Notes: generated by a model not told the origin, from the sequence alone. A DNA stretch of 64,000 bases from CAWDMC01 sp963803295 (GCA_963803295.1 CAWDMC010000008.1:9140-73139), one strand, 5' to 3'; positions 17,734 through 26,867 are shown, numbered from the stretch's first letter. Program-made: numbers and translations.

Positions 17734-19686
17734 TCAAGCCTGATAAACATGAGGAGAAAGGAAATAGGGCTGGATCGAGAGTTCGTTGCGAACGAGACGA
17801 ACGGTTTCGCTAATCATGCAGCAAGACCAAGAGTGCGGGCGCTCTATGCTTGCGAGTACCAACCGAATGGTCGGATATACGCCTCGGTGATGCAGTTCTG
17901 CAACGACGCGGTAGACCTCGCGGGCGGCGGCCTGTCTTAGCGATTGCCGCATTTCGCGCCTGTGCTCCACGTAGCGTTTGTGAATGGTGCCCCAGAGATC
18001 GGGAAAGTCTTGGCGGATTTGGGTCCTGTGTCCGGCAAGCCTCCTCACGATTGCGGCGCATGACGGTGGAGGATATTCAACCAAAGCTTCGGTGAGTTTC
18101 TGATGAACGCGCGGACTTACTTGATGACCGCGCCGACTCACTCCATGAACGCGGGGCGCCGGCCTGGGATGCAGCCTGCGGGATCGCAACTCAGCCGCCA
18201 GTTCTGGAAAGCGCGAGGTCAAGGGCTTGACGGTGGCAAACCCGAGCCGTCGTGCCACTTCCGTCACGGTGGGAATGGGCGATTCATCGAAGGCCGCTCG
18301 CAAGCTGTTCTCGGATCCATTCACACGCTGGTTTCTGATGGCCGCGTTCTTAGCCACGATAGCCAGGCGAAGATCGCGAAAGCCGTCTTTATAAAGGCGC
18401 CTCTTACTGCTCAACCCGACCGATAGAGCCGCTGCCTGAAGGCTAGTAAAACTGGCTTTGTGCAGCTCTTTGATGAGAGCCTGTTCGATCTCGTCGTTGG
18501 GCACCGGAGCCTTGCTGGAACAGTGGCGAGGGTCCCTCGTCCGAGTTTGTTTCCGGGCCCTGTCTGCAATTTCAGAACAAAGAGCTGGGAATCGGTACTG
18601 TAGCGAAGTGACCGTCCGATATCCCAACTGCTTGGCGATCTCCTGTAGCGGCGGAGTGAGGGTGGGCTGACGAGCAGCTTGCAATGCCGCCTCCACGGCA
18701 CTAGCCGCAACACGGTAATGAGCCTTAACGGTACGCTTCTGATCCGGCTGATTCCCGCCCTGGATTCGTTGTGTCAAAAGGTGAATCAAGGAGACGTTCC
18801 GGCTGCGGCACAATTTGACCAGCGAATCCATACGAGGGATGATCGCATACCGAATCCAATCTCGGACATGAGAGGAGTGACCTTCCGCGCGAAATCTGCG
18901 GTAACCGCCGATTTCCCGGACAAAGCCTCGAACATTTTCCCGGAATAGATCAACTCCCAAGTGCGTAGGAAGGGTGATCGCCTCGACCAGTAGCGCTCCT
19001 ATCGTTTCTGCAACCGCGATCTGCTCGGTGAGGTCAGAACCAGAAGTAAAAGTCTGCGGGTCACACCCCAACCAGCGATAGCATCGCGAACAGTAGCCGG
19101 GTCGGGATCTTGAAGAGAACATATACTGCAGTCGGCCGCAAAAAGGGCAGGTCGATTCTAGGGGACGGCGGTGCTGGGGGCAAACAGTAACCATTTGGAG
19201 TGCCCATAGTAGGCGCTCGTATGCGGAACCCGCAGAGGAGCTTTCGACTCCATAACAGAAGGGACACCACGCCCGGTTTGTGCGCAGGAGATGAACGCAA
19301 GAGATCGTGCCGGCCCATGGCAGAGTTGTCAGAAGGTCGAGCCGTTGTCGGCAGGTCAGTTGTTCGAGCAGAGAAACCCAGAGTCGCGCACGATGTCCTA
19401 CACCGTTAAGAGTGTGCGCGGTGATATAGAAAGAGTATCCGGGCAGGCTTCTGGGGACTTTACCTGCTGCAATACCTTTCGTACAAGGGATTCGCGGCAG
19501 CAACTCATGGTTAACCAGAGCGCCCGTTTCCACAGCGTGCGCTAGCGACAACCGTGCAATGTAGCCGGTGAGACTTTCAATCGCCGTTGAGCCCACACCG
19601 ATCGGCGCTAGAGAGTAAAGGTAACTTCGACCAGTGACATGGGGAGGTGACGGTTCCCAGCCTTCGTAGACCTCATCATCATGCAT
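17734..19686 (-). CDS. tniQ: TniQ/TnsD-type target-selection protein with tandem C-terminal repeats
   Basis: A 650-residue target selector of a Tn7-like element. The N-terminal TniQ domain begins at about residue 20 (SYLYSLAPIGVGSTAIESLT) and carries zinc ligands C141/C144, C169/H172, C180/C183 and C199/C202. Residues ~328-635 hold about five repeats of roughly 50 residues, best seen as LQEIAKQLGYRTVTSLQYRF and VTEVARRLGFATVKPLTSRF, each HTH-like. This layout is typical of TnsD, which binds a fixed attachment site, rather than short TniQ. ATG at 19686 overlaps tnsC by 8 bp and was chosen over a much longer upstream reading that overlaps tnsC. Confidence 0.9.
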   Translation of the reverse strand: MHDDEVYEGWEPSPPHVTGRSYLYSLAPIGVGSTAIESLTGYIARLSLAHAVETGALVNHELLPRIPCTKGIAAGKVPRSLPGYSFYITAHTLNGVGHRARLWVSLLEQLTCRQRLDLLTTLPWAGTISCVHLLRTNRAWCPFCYGVESSSAGSAYERLLWALQMVTVCPQHRRPLESTCPFCGRLQYMFSSRSRPGYCSRCYRWLGCDPQTFTSGSDLTEQIAVAETIGALLVEAITLPTHLGVDLFRENVRGFVREIGGYRRFRAEGHSSHVRDWIRYAIIPRMDSLVKLCRSRNVSLIHLLTQRIQGGNQPDQKRTVKAHYRVAASAVEAALQAARQPTLTPPLQEIAKQLGYRTVTSLQYRFPALCSEIADRARKQTRTRDPRHCSSKAPVPNDEIEQALIKELHKASFTSLQAAALSVGLSSKRRLYKDGFRDLRLAIVAKNAAIRNQRVNGSENSLRAAFDESPIPTVTEVARRLGFATVKPLTSRFPELAAELRSRRLHPRPAPRVHGVSRRGHQVSPRVHQKLTEALVEYPPPSCAAIVRRLAGHRTQIRQDFPDLWGTIHKRYVEHRREMRQSLRQAAAREVYRVVAELHHRGVYPTIRLVLASIERPHSWSCCMISETVRLVRNELSIQPYFLSPHVYQA

Positions 19687-20815
19687 ACGCTGCCGCTGTT
19701 TCCGGTGTGATCGGATCTCTTCGGGGGGCACGCTGGCCCGGCCTTCCCGTTTTTCGCTTCCCTGAAGGCGGGGTCCCGTCAGCTTCGGGATGCCCACTCG
19801 CGTGCGACTGCACTGCGATGCCCAACAAGGTCCGGAGCCGCAGCCTCGCATCCTCGTGATCGTTAAGCCGCGTTTCCCCCTCGCGTGATTCAGCAAGGAC
19901 CTTCTCGCATTGCGAAATCGAGAGCGCGGTTCTTTCCAAATGCTCAAGCGAGAGTCTCACAGCGCCATGTTTTATCGCGCGCACACAGGCGCGCATCAGC
20001 CACTCTTTCAGAATGCCAACGCAGCCTACAGAGCGTTCATAGAGAAAGTCCCAGATGGCCATCAGGTCCGTTGCGGCTTCGGTGAATGGCAACTGTTTCT
20101 GGAAGGTGAGCAGAACACTGCGAAATACCTGCCGGTCTTCGGCAGAGTCGGCTCGGTATCGCTGAAAGTGCAGGTCCACGCTGCGACGACTTAACTGAGC
20201 GCTCAGATTGCGAAAGGCGAGCAGCTCATAGGTACCCAGGAGCACATGCACGGTCTCGGTGCGATTGGCGATCGACTTGATGACATCCAATTGATCCGAT
20301 AGCCGACGACCGGAAGCAATCCGCGCCAGATGTTGCGCTTCGTCGACGAAGACCACGGGAGGACGTCGATGACGGAGGGCCTGCTCGACGGCGTATCCTA
20401 ACTCCGCGGCGCCAGCCATCGATGAAGGCGTGTCGGGTGCCTGCCTGGTTTTGAGATCGATGAGGGGCTCATTCATAGCCGCCAGCACGCGGCTGAAGTA
20501 ATCCCGCCAACGGAACCTGCCCGTATCTGGTGGGACGACCTCTATGCTGACGAAGGGGAGCCGTCCGGGATCCGTGGCCATCGCCGGACCCATCTGCTGG
20601 AGCAAGAGGTTTTCGACTTTCATCCGGAGGGTTGTCTTACCAACTCCGGTTGGACCTAACACGAACACGAGCGAGCCGGGCGCTGCGCCATCGATCGCAT
20701 CCATGAGTTCGTCGCGCGCCTCTACCAGCCGCGGGTGCGCCATCGTGAACTTGCAGAAACGCTCCAGGCGTTCGATCAGGTGAGGTTCTCTCGCCTCCAG
20801 GTTGTCAAGCCGCAT
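19679..20815 (-). CDS. tnsC: TnsC/TniB-like AAA+ transposition regulator
   Basis: A 378-residue AAA+ ATPase that links the target selector to the transposase. Walker A is GPTGVGKTT (54-62) and Walker B VVFVDEAQH (154-162). The sensor I-like stretch VHVLLGTYELL and the arginine-rich helix RSVDLHFQRY are in family positions. A basic, low-complexity tail follows residue 330. The start overlaps the tnsAB stop by one base (TGATG). It is intact and of normal length. Confidence 0.93.
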   Translation of the reverse strand: MRLDNLEAREPHLIERLERFCKFTMAHPRLVEARDELMDAIDGAAPGSLVFVLGPTGVGKTTLRMKVENLLLQQMGPAMATDPGRLPFVSIEVVPPDTGRFRWRDYFSRVLAAMNEPLIDLKTRQAPDTPSSMAGAAELGYAVEQALRHRRPPVVFVDEAQHLARIASGRRLSDQLDVIKSIANRTETVHVLLGTYELLAFRNLSAQLSRRSVDLHFQRYRADSAEDRQVFRSVLLTFQKQLPFTEAATDLMAIWDFLYERSVGCVGILKEWLMRACVRAIKHGAVRLSLEHLERTALSISQCEKVLAESREGETRLNDHEDARLRLRTLLGIAVQSHASGHPEADGTPPSGKRKTGRPGQRAPRRDPITPETAAAYA

Positions 20816-23298
20816 CAGATCTCCCCATAGATTGGAAGAGAAGCGGGCGGGTCGATAGGTGGGTGGGTATCCCGCACCGATTGACGTTCGCGCCGATGAT
20901 CAGCAGGTTGATCCACTGGCTTTGTGGATGTCCCCGGCTGAGTCTGAAGCGACCGGGCTTCGAGGTCGCTCAGTCTCTGTATCAATATTGATTCTTCGAC
21001 TTCGACGGATTCCAGAAACTCAGCGAGCTTTCTGGCCGTGATCACGAACTGGGCGGAATGGTTCTCACCCCGCTTCCGCAGCTCCTCGCTCGCCAGCTGG
21101 ACTTCACGTTCCGAACGACCATGCAGAACCGTATAGCATTCTGAATGGCATTCGACCCACTGTCCGTCTACAAAAGCATAAGCGGTGCCTACATCGAAAG
21201 GATCGTAACGGACGGAAACTTGTCGAGTCTCCCAAGTTGGGTTCCGGAAATGTTCCGACCAATAATAAAGATGATTCACCTTCATGCCTCGACCGGCCGC
21301 GATCTTGGCCGTACCCTTACGGGTCGAAGGCAACGTGAGGATGAGAAAATCCCGGTCGTAGTTGATCTTGCGGTGGGAACGGGTGCCGGTCTGGGCCATC
21401 GCGGCGTCGTAAGCTTCCCGTGGGCTCTGTCCTAACGCCGGATGATCGATCGTGTCGTAAATCTCATAGGCATATTCACTCAGCCTTTGGTGTATCTCTT
21501 TCAGCGGCCACGCGGCATGGTTCTGGGGATTCGCGCTTTTCGTGACCTGGCGGGTACTACGCGCCACTTGTGTGTTGCCCTGCAGATTATGAAGAAAACG
21601 CTGATTCGCCGTTCCGAAGACACGCTCGCAGGTGGAGCCGAAGCGAGCCTTTGCCGGCGGCCTGGTTTTTTTCGTGACTTCGCAACGTGCCAACAGCGTT
21701 TCGAAATAGATGCTCTCGAACTCCCTGCCTCCGTCCATTACCAGGATCTGAGGCAGGCGGGAATGCCGACGCACACACTCGCGCAGGATCATCATGCAGG
21801 AACGGTAACTCGGAGGGTCGAAAGTAAGGTGTAGAGCGAGGATGCGGCGAGAAAACGCGTCGGTCAAAAGCGAAATCCAGGGACGTCCCAGGACGCGCCC
21901 CGTCTGGGAGCAGACTGCCCAGACATCTGCCTGCGTATGGTCGATGTGGGCAATCTCGAAGGGCCGGTCCCCATGGCGCGGTGTGCGTTGTTCCAACTCC
22001 CAGTAGAACGGCTGAAGGGAGTAAGCGGCGCGGTGGCCCCGCCGTTTTTGGGTCTGTTCAGCCCCGGCGCGATAGTGGACAGCGATGGTGAAAGTCTTAT
22101 AGCTCGGAGCAAGTATCTGCCGGCGGTCGCAGGCGAGCTTCAGGGCCGACCACGTCGCGTACATGGTTTTCTGCTTTAGGGTCTCGTAGTCCTTATCAAT
22201 ACACTCCATCATCAAGGACCGTGATTGTTCCGGGAGTCTATTGACGGGGTTGCCGTGATTCGGCTCGGGCAGCAGGCCTAGATAGCCGCTGTCGTGTTCA
22301 ATCTGCGCAGCCCGATGAGCCGCTATCCAGCGCCGTAAGGTCCGGCGAGGTACGGGTTCGTGACACTCGCCCCGCAACGCCCGAGAAACGATGTGAAACC
22401 GGCGAGTGGCCTCAGCCAGATCGGCTTCGCTCGCAGACAAGAGACGGCGCTGCATCTGTGAGGCGTTGATGTCTGTACCGTAAGCCGGGTGGGCGGTGGG
22501 GAATCCCACCTGACTGCCATCAGGGCGCGGCGACTTCTCCAACCAGAGTCTGACCTTCTCCGGTTCCGGCAGCAACACCGATTGGAGATCGACGGAAATG
22601 TCCCCGGTTGCGATGAGAGAGTAAACTTCGTCTCGGCTCACCTCGCCATCCGTTGCCCGGAACAGATCTTCTAGCGAGCACCCAGGCCAGGCTGCAATCT
22701 GAGCCAAGACCCGCTGCCGGGAAAGGGAGCTGACCTCCGGTGTGGTTCTCAGGTAATCTTCAAGGAACTGGATGTTGCGTTGGAAACCCCAATTAATCTC
22801 GGCAGAGGATCGAACCTGGTAGTAGAGCCCAAAGCGCTCAGCGTAATCTCGGCCAGGCGGGCAGATCCAGGTGAAATCGCCGCGACAATATCGGTTCGGG
22901 TTGCGCTCCGCAAGCCGAATCAGCTCCTCTTCTGTCTTACACTCTTCCCACCCCGCGCGGTTCGCTCGGATTACGAAAAAGTCCGGCGTGTGTGAAACTC
23001 TAAGACGTTTCCCGACGGCCGAACAATAGTCGAGCTTGATCGAGGGAGCCTGGTCGTAATACTCGAATACCTCATCATCGTGCTCCAGTTGGTACACAAC
23101 CGGCAGCTCAACGCGATGGCTTTCAAATTGGATCGTGACTCCCATCTTCCTGCTGGGATAGCGCCCGGTGACGTTCGAGTGGCCACAGCCCACGCGCCGA
23201 GCCGGCTGCGAACTCCGAACATGAGCCACTACGGATAGCGCCTCATCGGAAAGACCGATCCGCTTCGCCCAGGCCGCGAAATCCTGTTCACTCAACAT
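20815..23298 (-). CDS. tnsAB: TnsA-TnsB fusion transposase
   Basis: An 827-residue protein with two enzyme modules. The first ~180 residues look like the TnsA restriction-type endonuclease: IQFESHRVELPVVYQLEHD, then HTPDFFVIR with Asp106 and WEECKTEEEL with Glu119-x-Lys121. From about residue 310 it is a TnsB/Mu-type DDE transposase with Asp453 (AHIDHTQADVW), Asp522 (VMDGGREFES) and Glu558 (GSTCERVFGT). TnsA cuts 5' ends and TnsB 3' ends, so the fusion implies cut-and-paste transposition rather than the TniA-only replicative route. Fusions of this kind are known in some Tn7-like groups, including certain type I-B CAST. ATG at 23298 follows the small upstream gene by 28 bp. Confidence 0.9.
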   Translation of the reverse strand: MLSEQDFAAWAKRIGLSDEALSVVAHVRSSQPARRVGCGHSNVTGRYPSRKMGVTIQFESHRVELPVVYQLEHDDEVFEYYDQAPSIKLDYCSAVGKRLRVSHTPDFFVIRANRAGWEECKTEEELIRLAERNPNRYCRGDFTWICPPGRDYAERFGLYYQVRSSAEINWGFQRNIQFLEDYLRTTPEVSSLSRQRVLAQIAAWPGCSLEDLFRATDGEVSRDEVYSLIATGDISVDLQSVLLPEPEKVRLWLEKSPRPDGSQVGFPTAHPAYGTDINASQMQRRLLSASEADLAEATRRFHIVSRALRGECHEPVPRRTLRRWIAAHRAAQIEHDSGYLGLLPEPNHGNPVNRLPEQSRSLMMECIDKDYETLKQKTMYATWSALKLACDRRQILAPSYKTFTIAVHYRAGAEQTQKRRGHRAAYSLQPFYWELEQRTPRHGDRPFEIAHIDHTQADVWAVCSQTGRVLGRPWISLLTDAFSRRILALHLTFDPPSYRSCMMILRECVRRHSRLPQILVMDGGREFESIYFETLLARCEVTKKTRPPAKARFGSTCERVFGTANQRFLHNLQGNTQVARSTRQVTKSANPQNHAAWPLKEIHQRLSEYAYEIYDTIDHPALGQSPREAYDAAMAQTGTRSHRKINYDRDFLILTLPSTRKGTAKIAAGRGMKVNHLYYWSEHFRNPTWETRQVSVRYDPFDVGTAYAFVDGQWVECHSECYTVLHGRSEREVQLASEELRKRGENHSAQFVITARKLAEFLESVEVEESILIQRLSDLEARSLQTQPGTSTKPVDQPADHRRERQSVRDTHPPIDPPASLPIYGEI

Positions 23299-23326
23299 TC
23301 CCCGATCTGCCCTCCAACTTGTCGCC

Positions 23327-23656
23327 TCACCGGCGAGGCACCCTCCTGCGTTTGGCTTTCAAAGCCTGGGTGTAGCGTACGCCCGCCTCGTTGACCAGTT
23401 CCTGGATGCGCCGTCCATTAGCGAGTGCCTCACGAATCTCGGGAACCAGTTGCTCAGGAACGTAAATCGAGAATCGCTTGCTACCACGCCGCCCATACAG
23501 GGCGTAACTGGAGTGACCTTCCCCCCTGGCGCAGGCCGGGCAGTTCTTACGGATGCAAGGGCTCTTGCGTAAACACAGAGATCCAGCCGCAATGGGCGAA
23601 AGCTTCTGCACCTCGGCGTGGAACCATCGGATGACTTGATCAGGAGTCTCAGCCAT
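23327..23656 (-). CDS. Small Cys-rich protein leading the transposition operon
   Basis: A 109-residue basic protein. The middle carries a Cys cluster (SLCLRKSPCIRKNCPACARG) that could bind zinc, followed by HSSYALYGRRGSKRFSIYVP, which looks like a small beta domain. This is the pattern I associate with DUF6788-type proteins, but I could not search. It is the first gene after the right end and is followed by tnsAB after 28 bp, so it is probably co-expressed and may be a regulator or accessory DNA-binding factor. Confidence 0.65.
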   Translation of the reverse strand: MAETPDQVIRWFHAEVQKLSPIAAGSLCLRKSPCIRKNCPACARGEGHSSYALYGRRGSKRFSIYVPEQLVPEIREALANGRRIQELVNEAGVRYTQALKAKRRRVPRR

Positions 23657-23744
23657 GTACGTAAGTTACTATACACACATACCACACGCCGAAGCAAGGC
23701 ATTTTCTTGCCCGCGTCGTCCTCCTCGTTGAAATCTGCACTTGC

Positions 23745-23860
23745 GGCCAAACGATGGTTCAAAACCACAAACCGGTGACGAGCTGCGGCCGTAAAGGACT
23801 TACGAGCGATGAGCGGCCAAACGATGGTTCAAAAGTGGCCAAACGATGCTTCAAGTCACA
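23745..23860 (-). repeat. Tn7-like right end with three transposase sites
   Basis: Terminal GTCACA at 23855-23860. The 17-bp sites (complement strand) are at 23837-23853, 23815-23831 and 23745-23761. The outer ~69 bp pair with the left end with about 60 matches. The promoter of the transposition operon should lie between 23657 and 23744. Confidence 0.88.
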
Positions 23861-23961
23861 TCTCCTCCGGCCCCTCCAAAAAAAGCAGCCCTTGGCCTTG
23901 CGAGCAGGCCCAATCGCCTTGGGCGCGCCGCAAGAAGCGGCGGCAGAAAAGGAGAAAAAAC

Positions 23962-24867
23962 ATGACCGAGGAAATCACAAACCGGCAGACATCAGCAGAG
24001 GCGACGGGTGCAGTTCGTTCCGCCCAGCAGGGCATCACAGGTCAGCGCGCGAAAGGCGCTGAGAGAAAACCCATGATCTCGTGGGCGGCGATTCTGCAGG
24101 AAGCAGTAACAAAGCCCGGCTACATCCACGAAGCATACAGCCGGTTCCGTAATTTTTCGATTGGTAATCAGATTCTAGCTCTTTACCAGTGCGTAGAACG
24201 CTCGCTTCCGCCAGGTCCACTGGCGACCTTCCCGAAGTGGAAGGAGCTCGGCCGGCATGTGAAGAAGGGCGAGAAGGCATTACACTCTGTATGCCGCGTG
24301 ACCTGCAGGCGAAAGGCGAGGGTCAAAGCAGAGGACGGCACAGAACACGAAGAGGAATTCCCATTCACCCATTTCATTTGGCGGGCGATATGGTTCACGT
24401 TAGCTCAAACCCAAGGCGCTGAATACAAGCCGCAGGAGGTTTCGGACTGGAACGAGCAATCTGCGCTTACGGCGCTCAAACTCGAACGCGAGGAGTTCCA
24501 ACAGTTGAACGGCAACGTTCAGGGCTACGCGAAGCGTGGCCGGAAGATCGCCGTGAGCCCGATTGCAGCACACCCTTTCAAGACACTTTTCCACGAAATC
24601 GCCCACATCCTCATGCACGTTGAGCAGGAGGGCGACTTATCTGACTCTCAGACAATCCCACATGCCCTCAACGAAGTCGAGGCCGAGGCAGTCGCACTGC
24701 TATGCTGCGAATCACTCGGATTGCCCGGAGCGGAGTTCAGCCGAGGCTATATTCAGTCCTGGGGACAGGGCCAGGCCATCAGCGAACGTTCCGCCCAACG
24801 CATTTTCCGCGCTGCCGATCAGATTCTCCGCGCTGGCCAACAGACTATGGATGGTCCTGGCCGATAA
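23962..24867 (+). CDS. ArdC-like antirestriction protein (ssDNA-binding plus zincin)
   Basis: A 301-residue protein. The N-terminal ArdC domain is visible (MISWAAILQEAV, YSRFRNFSIGNQILAL, FPKWKELGRHVKKGEKAL), and a metallopeptidase-like domain with HEIAH follows (TLFHEIAHILMH). ArdC proteins bind single-stranded DNA and protect incoming DNA from restriction. The ATG at 23962 has AAGGAGAAAAAAC before it. It starts only 101 bp to the right of the Tn7-like right end, so its native promoter may be displaced or replaced by the transposon. Confidence 0.87.
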   Translation: MTEEITNRQTSAEATGAVRSAQQGITGQRAKGAERKPMISWAAILQEAVTKPGYIHEAYSRFRNFSIGNQILALYQCVERSLPPGPLATFPKWKELGRHVKKGEKALHSVCRVTCRRKARVKAEDGTEHEEEFPFTHFIWRAIWFTLAQTQGAEYKPQEVSDWNEQSALTALKLEREEFQQLNGNVQGYAKRGRKIAVSPIAAHPFKTLFHEIAHILMHVEQEGDLSDSQTIPHALNEVEAEAVALLCCESLGLPGAEFSRGYIQSWGQGQAISERSAQRIFRAADQILRAGQQTMDGPGR

Positions 24868-24957
24868 TTGTGACGTTTCGGCAAGCCTGCATGACCTGAA
24901 CTGAACGGTGTTGGTAACGTCAGTCTGTGCCCCAAGGGACTAGAGGAGGACAGATTG

Positions 24958-25287
24958 ATGATTGGCGGAAAGACGCGTGTTCATCGTCCTACAATGGAAC
25001 GAGTTCGTCGGCGGTTCGAGCGCTGGCGGACCAGCCGTCCGCACTTTTCTCCCATCCCCCAAGACCTTTGGACGTTGGCGGTGGAGGTGGCCCGAGAACA
25101 CGGGGTGAACGCCACCGCTCATGTCCTTCATCTCAATCACACGGCGCTGAAGAAGCGCGTCCAGTCGGTAAAGGCGAACTCCGGCTTGGAAAGACCGGTG
25201 CGGCGGCGATCCACGGCAAGGGCGTGGAGCTTTGAGGCGCACTTAACCCGCGAAGAGCAGGACGGCCGCAAAGAGATTCACAATTGA
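24958..25287 (+). CDS. Small helical, HTH-like protein
   Basis: A 109-residue basic protein from ATG at 24958, preceded by GAGGAGGA. Residues ~12-70 (RRRFERWRTSRPHFSPIPQD, then AREHGVNATAHVLHLNHTAL) resemble a helix-turn-helix of the type seen in small proteins beside transposases. Function is not recognised. It follows the ArdC-like gene by 90 bp on the same strand. Confidence 0.6.
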   Translation: MIGGKTRVHRPTMERVRRRFERWRTSRPHFSPIPQDLWTLAVEVAREHGVNATAHVLHLNHTALKKRVQSVKANSGLERPVRRRSTARAWSFEAHLTREEQDGRKEIHN

Positions 25288-25490
25288 TATAGACACCGCC
25301 GGTTCAGCGCCTGTTCCCGCTTAATGCCTAATCGCCAACCAGTTTGGCCAAACACCACAAACGCGCCCTCGCTTGTGCACAGGGACGAATGGCTGCTACT
25401 GCTGAAGTGTGGTGCCGGCGACTTGTTGATGGAGTGCCGGATTGAACTACCCGACAATCGCGATTGAAAAAGAGGATTAAAGGCAGAACA

Positions 25491-25549
25491 CCTTGTTGGC
25501 AGAAGTGTTATAAGGAGTTTGGGGATTCCAAAACACGACACCAACAAGG
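25491..25549. repeat. Inverted repeat before the IS1380 transposase
   Basis: CCTTGTTGG at 25491-25499 and its reverse complement CCAACAAGG at 25541-25549. It sits immediately before the transposase GTG start and overlaps its ribosome-binding region, so it could limit translation. The true IS end was not fixed. Confidence 0.5.
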
Positions 25550-25555
25550 TGAACT

Positions 25556-26867
25556 GTGAGAAACAAAATACAACAGACGCTGTTGCCGATCAAGCTGGAA
25601 GCCAGCGAGGAACGGCTGACGAGCCTGGCGGGGTTGATCGTGGTGGAGGAGTTGGCGCAGGCGAAGGGACTCTGGCAGCGGGTGGACGAGTTGTTTCCCA
25701 AGCCGGGGAGCGGGCGAGGGTATCGGGCCAGTGCTTATGTGAAGCCGCTGGTGTGGATGCTGCAGGCGGGAGGGCGACGGCTGGAAGACGTGCGGGAGTT
25801 GCGGGCGGAGCAAACGGTGCTGCGGCGCTTGGGGCTGGAAGCATTACCCTCGGCGGACGCCATGGGGGACTGGCTGCGGCGGACGGGCGGGCAGGGGGTG
25901 GAAGCGCTGCGAGCGGTGAACGGAGAGTTGGTGGCGAGTACGCTGGCGGCGGGGCCGGAGGAATTGACGCTGGATGTGGACGCCACGATTATCGAGGCCG
26001 AGAAACGGGAGGCGGAGTGGACCTACGCCAAGGTGAAGGGCTATCAACCTTTGGTGGGATACGTGGGTGGGGTAGCCGTGCACCATGAGTTTCGGGCGGG
26101 GAATGAGTCGGCGGGCGGGAAGGCCGTAGAGTTTCTGCAAGGGTGCGTGGAGCAACTGCCGGTAGGGAAAAGGATTTATCTGCGCAGTGATAGCGCTTTC
26201 TATCAGGCCGGGGTGATGAATCACTGCTGGGAGCGGGGGTGGACGTTCACGATCACGGCGGACCAGGACTGCGCGGTGAAAGCCGCCATCGGGCAGATTG
26301 CGGAGAGCGCCTGGAAGGCGTACCGGACGCGGGAGGGGATAGCGACGGACCGGGAGATTGCCGAAACGGTGCATTGTTTGAACCAGAGCCAGAGGGCCTT
26401 CCGGCTGATCGTGGTGCGGTGGAAGAATCCGCAGCCGAGCTTGTTCGAAGCGCAGCCGTATTGCTATCACGCGGTGGCCAGCAACCGCCCGGCGGGGGAG
26501 AGCGCCAGCGAGGTGTTGTGGGGACACAACCAGCGGGGGGAGGCGGAGAACTGGCATAAGGAGTTGAAGCTGGAGTTGGGGATGGAGCAGATGCCCTGCG
26601 GGCAGCAGGAAGCCAATGTCCTGTTTTTTGCGGTTGGGGTGCTGGCCTACAACCAACCTGAGTCTGGTGCTGAAAGCGAACTTGCTGCCGCTGGAATACC
26701 GGCAGGCGAGCGTGGCGACGCTGCGCTGGCAACTGTATCGTGTGGCGGGCAAGCTGGTGCGGCATGCGCGGGTTTGGGTCTTGCAGGTGCGGGCGGAAAG
26801 CGAGAAGTTGGCGCTGCTGGCAGCGGCCCGTCGGCAATGCTATGAGCTGAGCCTGACCTCAGCCTAG
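25556..26867 (+). pseudogene. IS1380-family transposase, frameshifted near the 3' end
   Basis: A DDE transposase with LTLDVDATIIEAEK (first Asp), LRSDSAFY (second Asp) and RGEAENWHKELK (Glu), the IS1380 pattern. The frame is good to about residue 365. There TAC-AACC-AACC-TGAG contains a 4-bp tandem duplication at 26651-26658. One AACC copy would restore AYNLSLVLKANLLPLEYRQA, which is read in another frame to a stop at 26865-26867. Without that, translation runs in the wrong frame to 26845. The catalytic core is intact but the C-terminal helix is lost, so activity is doubtful. Confidence 0.85.

Larger units (their letters stand above)
16375..23860. mobile_element. Tn7-like transposon with TnsAB fusion, TnsC and TnsD/TniQ
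   Basis: About 7.5 kb bounded by inverted ends that both begin TGTGACTTGAAGCATC. Each end has three 17-bp sites close to TGAACCATCGTTTGGCC, with nearly matching spacing (22 then 78 bp on the left; 22 then 70 bp on the right, counted from the outside). Inside are, read leftward from the right end, a small Cys-containing protein, tnsAB, tnsC, tniQ/tnsD and a Crp/Fnr regulator. All five genes are intact. No 5-bp duplication is seen: the left flank is CGATT and the right flank TCTCC. No cas genes or CRISPR array lie inside, so it is not a CAST as it stands. Confidence 0.9.

Noticed and set aside
16375..23860. CRISPR-associated transposon (CAST)
   Set aside because: TnsAB, TnsC and TniQ fit some CAST groups, but there is no cas gene, no repeat-spacer array and no tracr-like region inside; the long TnsD-like selector argues for a fixed attachment site.
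25844..26752. 302-codon minus-strand frame opposite the IS1380 transposase
   Set aside because: Antisense of the transposase catalytic core in GC-rich DNA.
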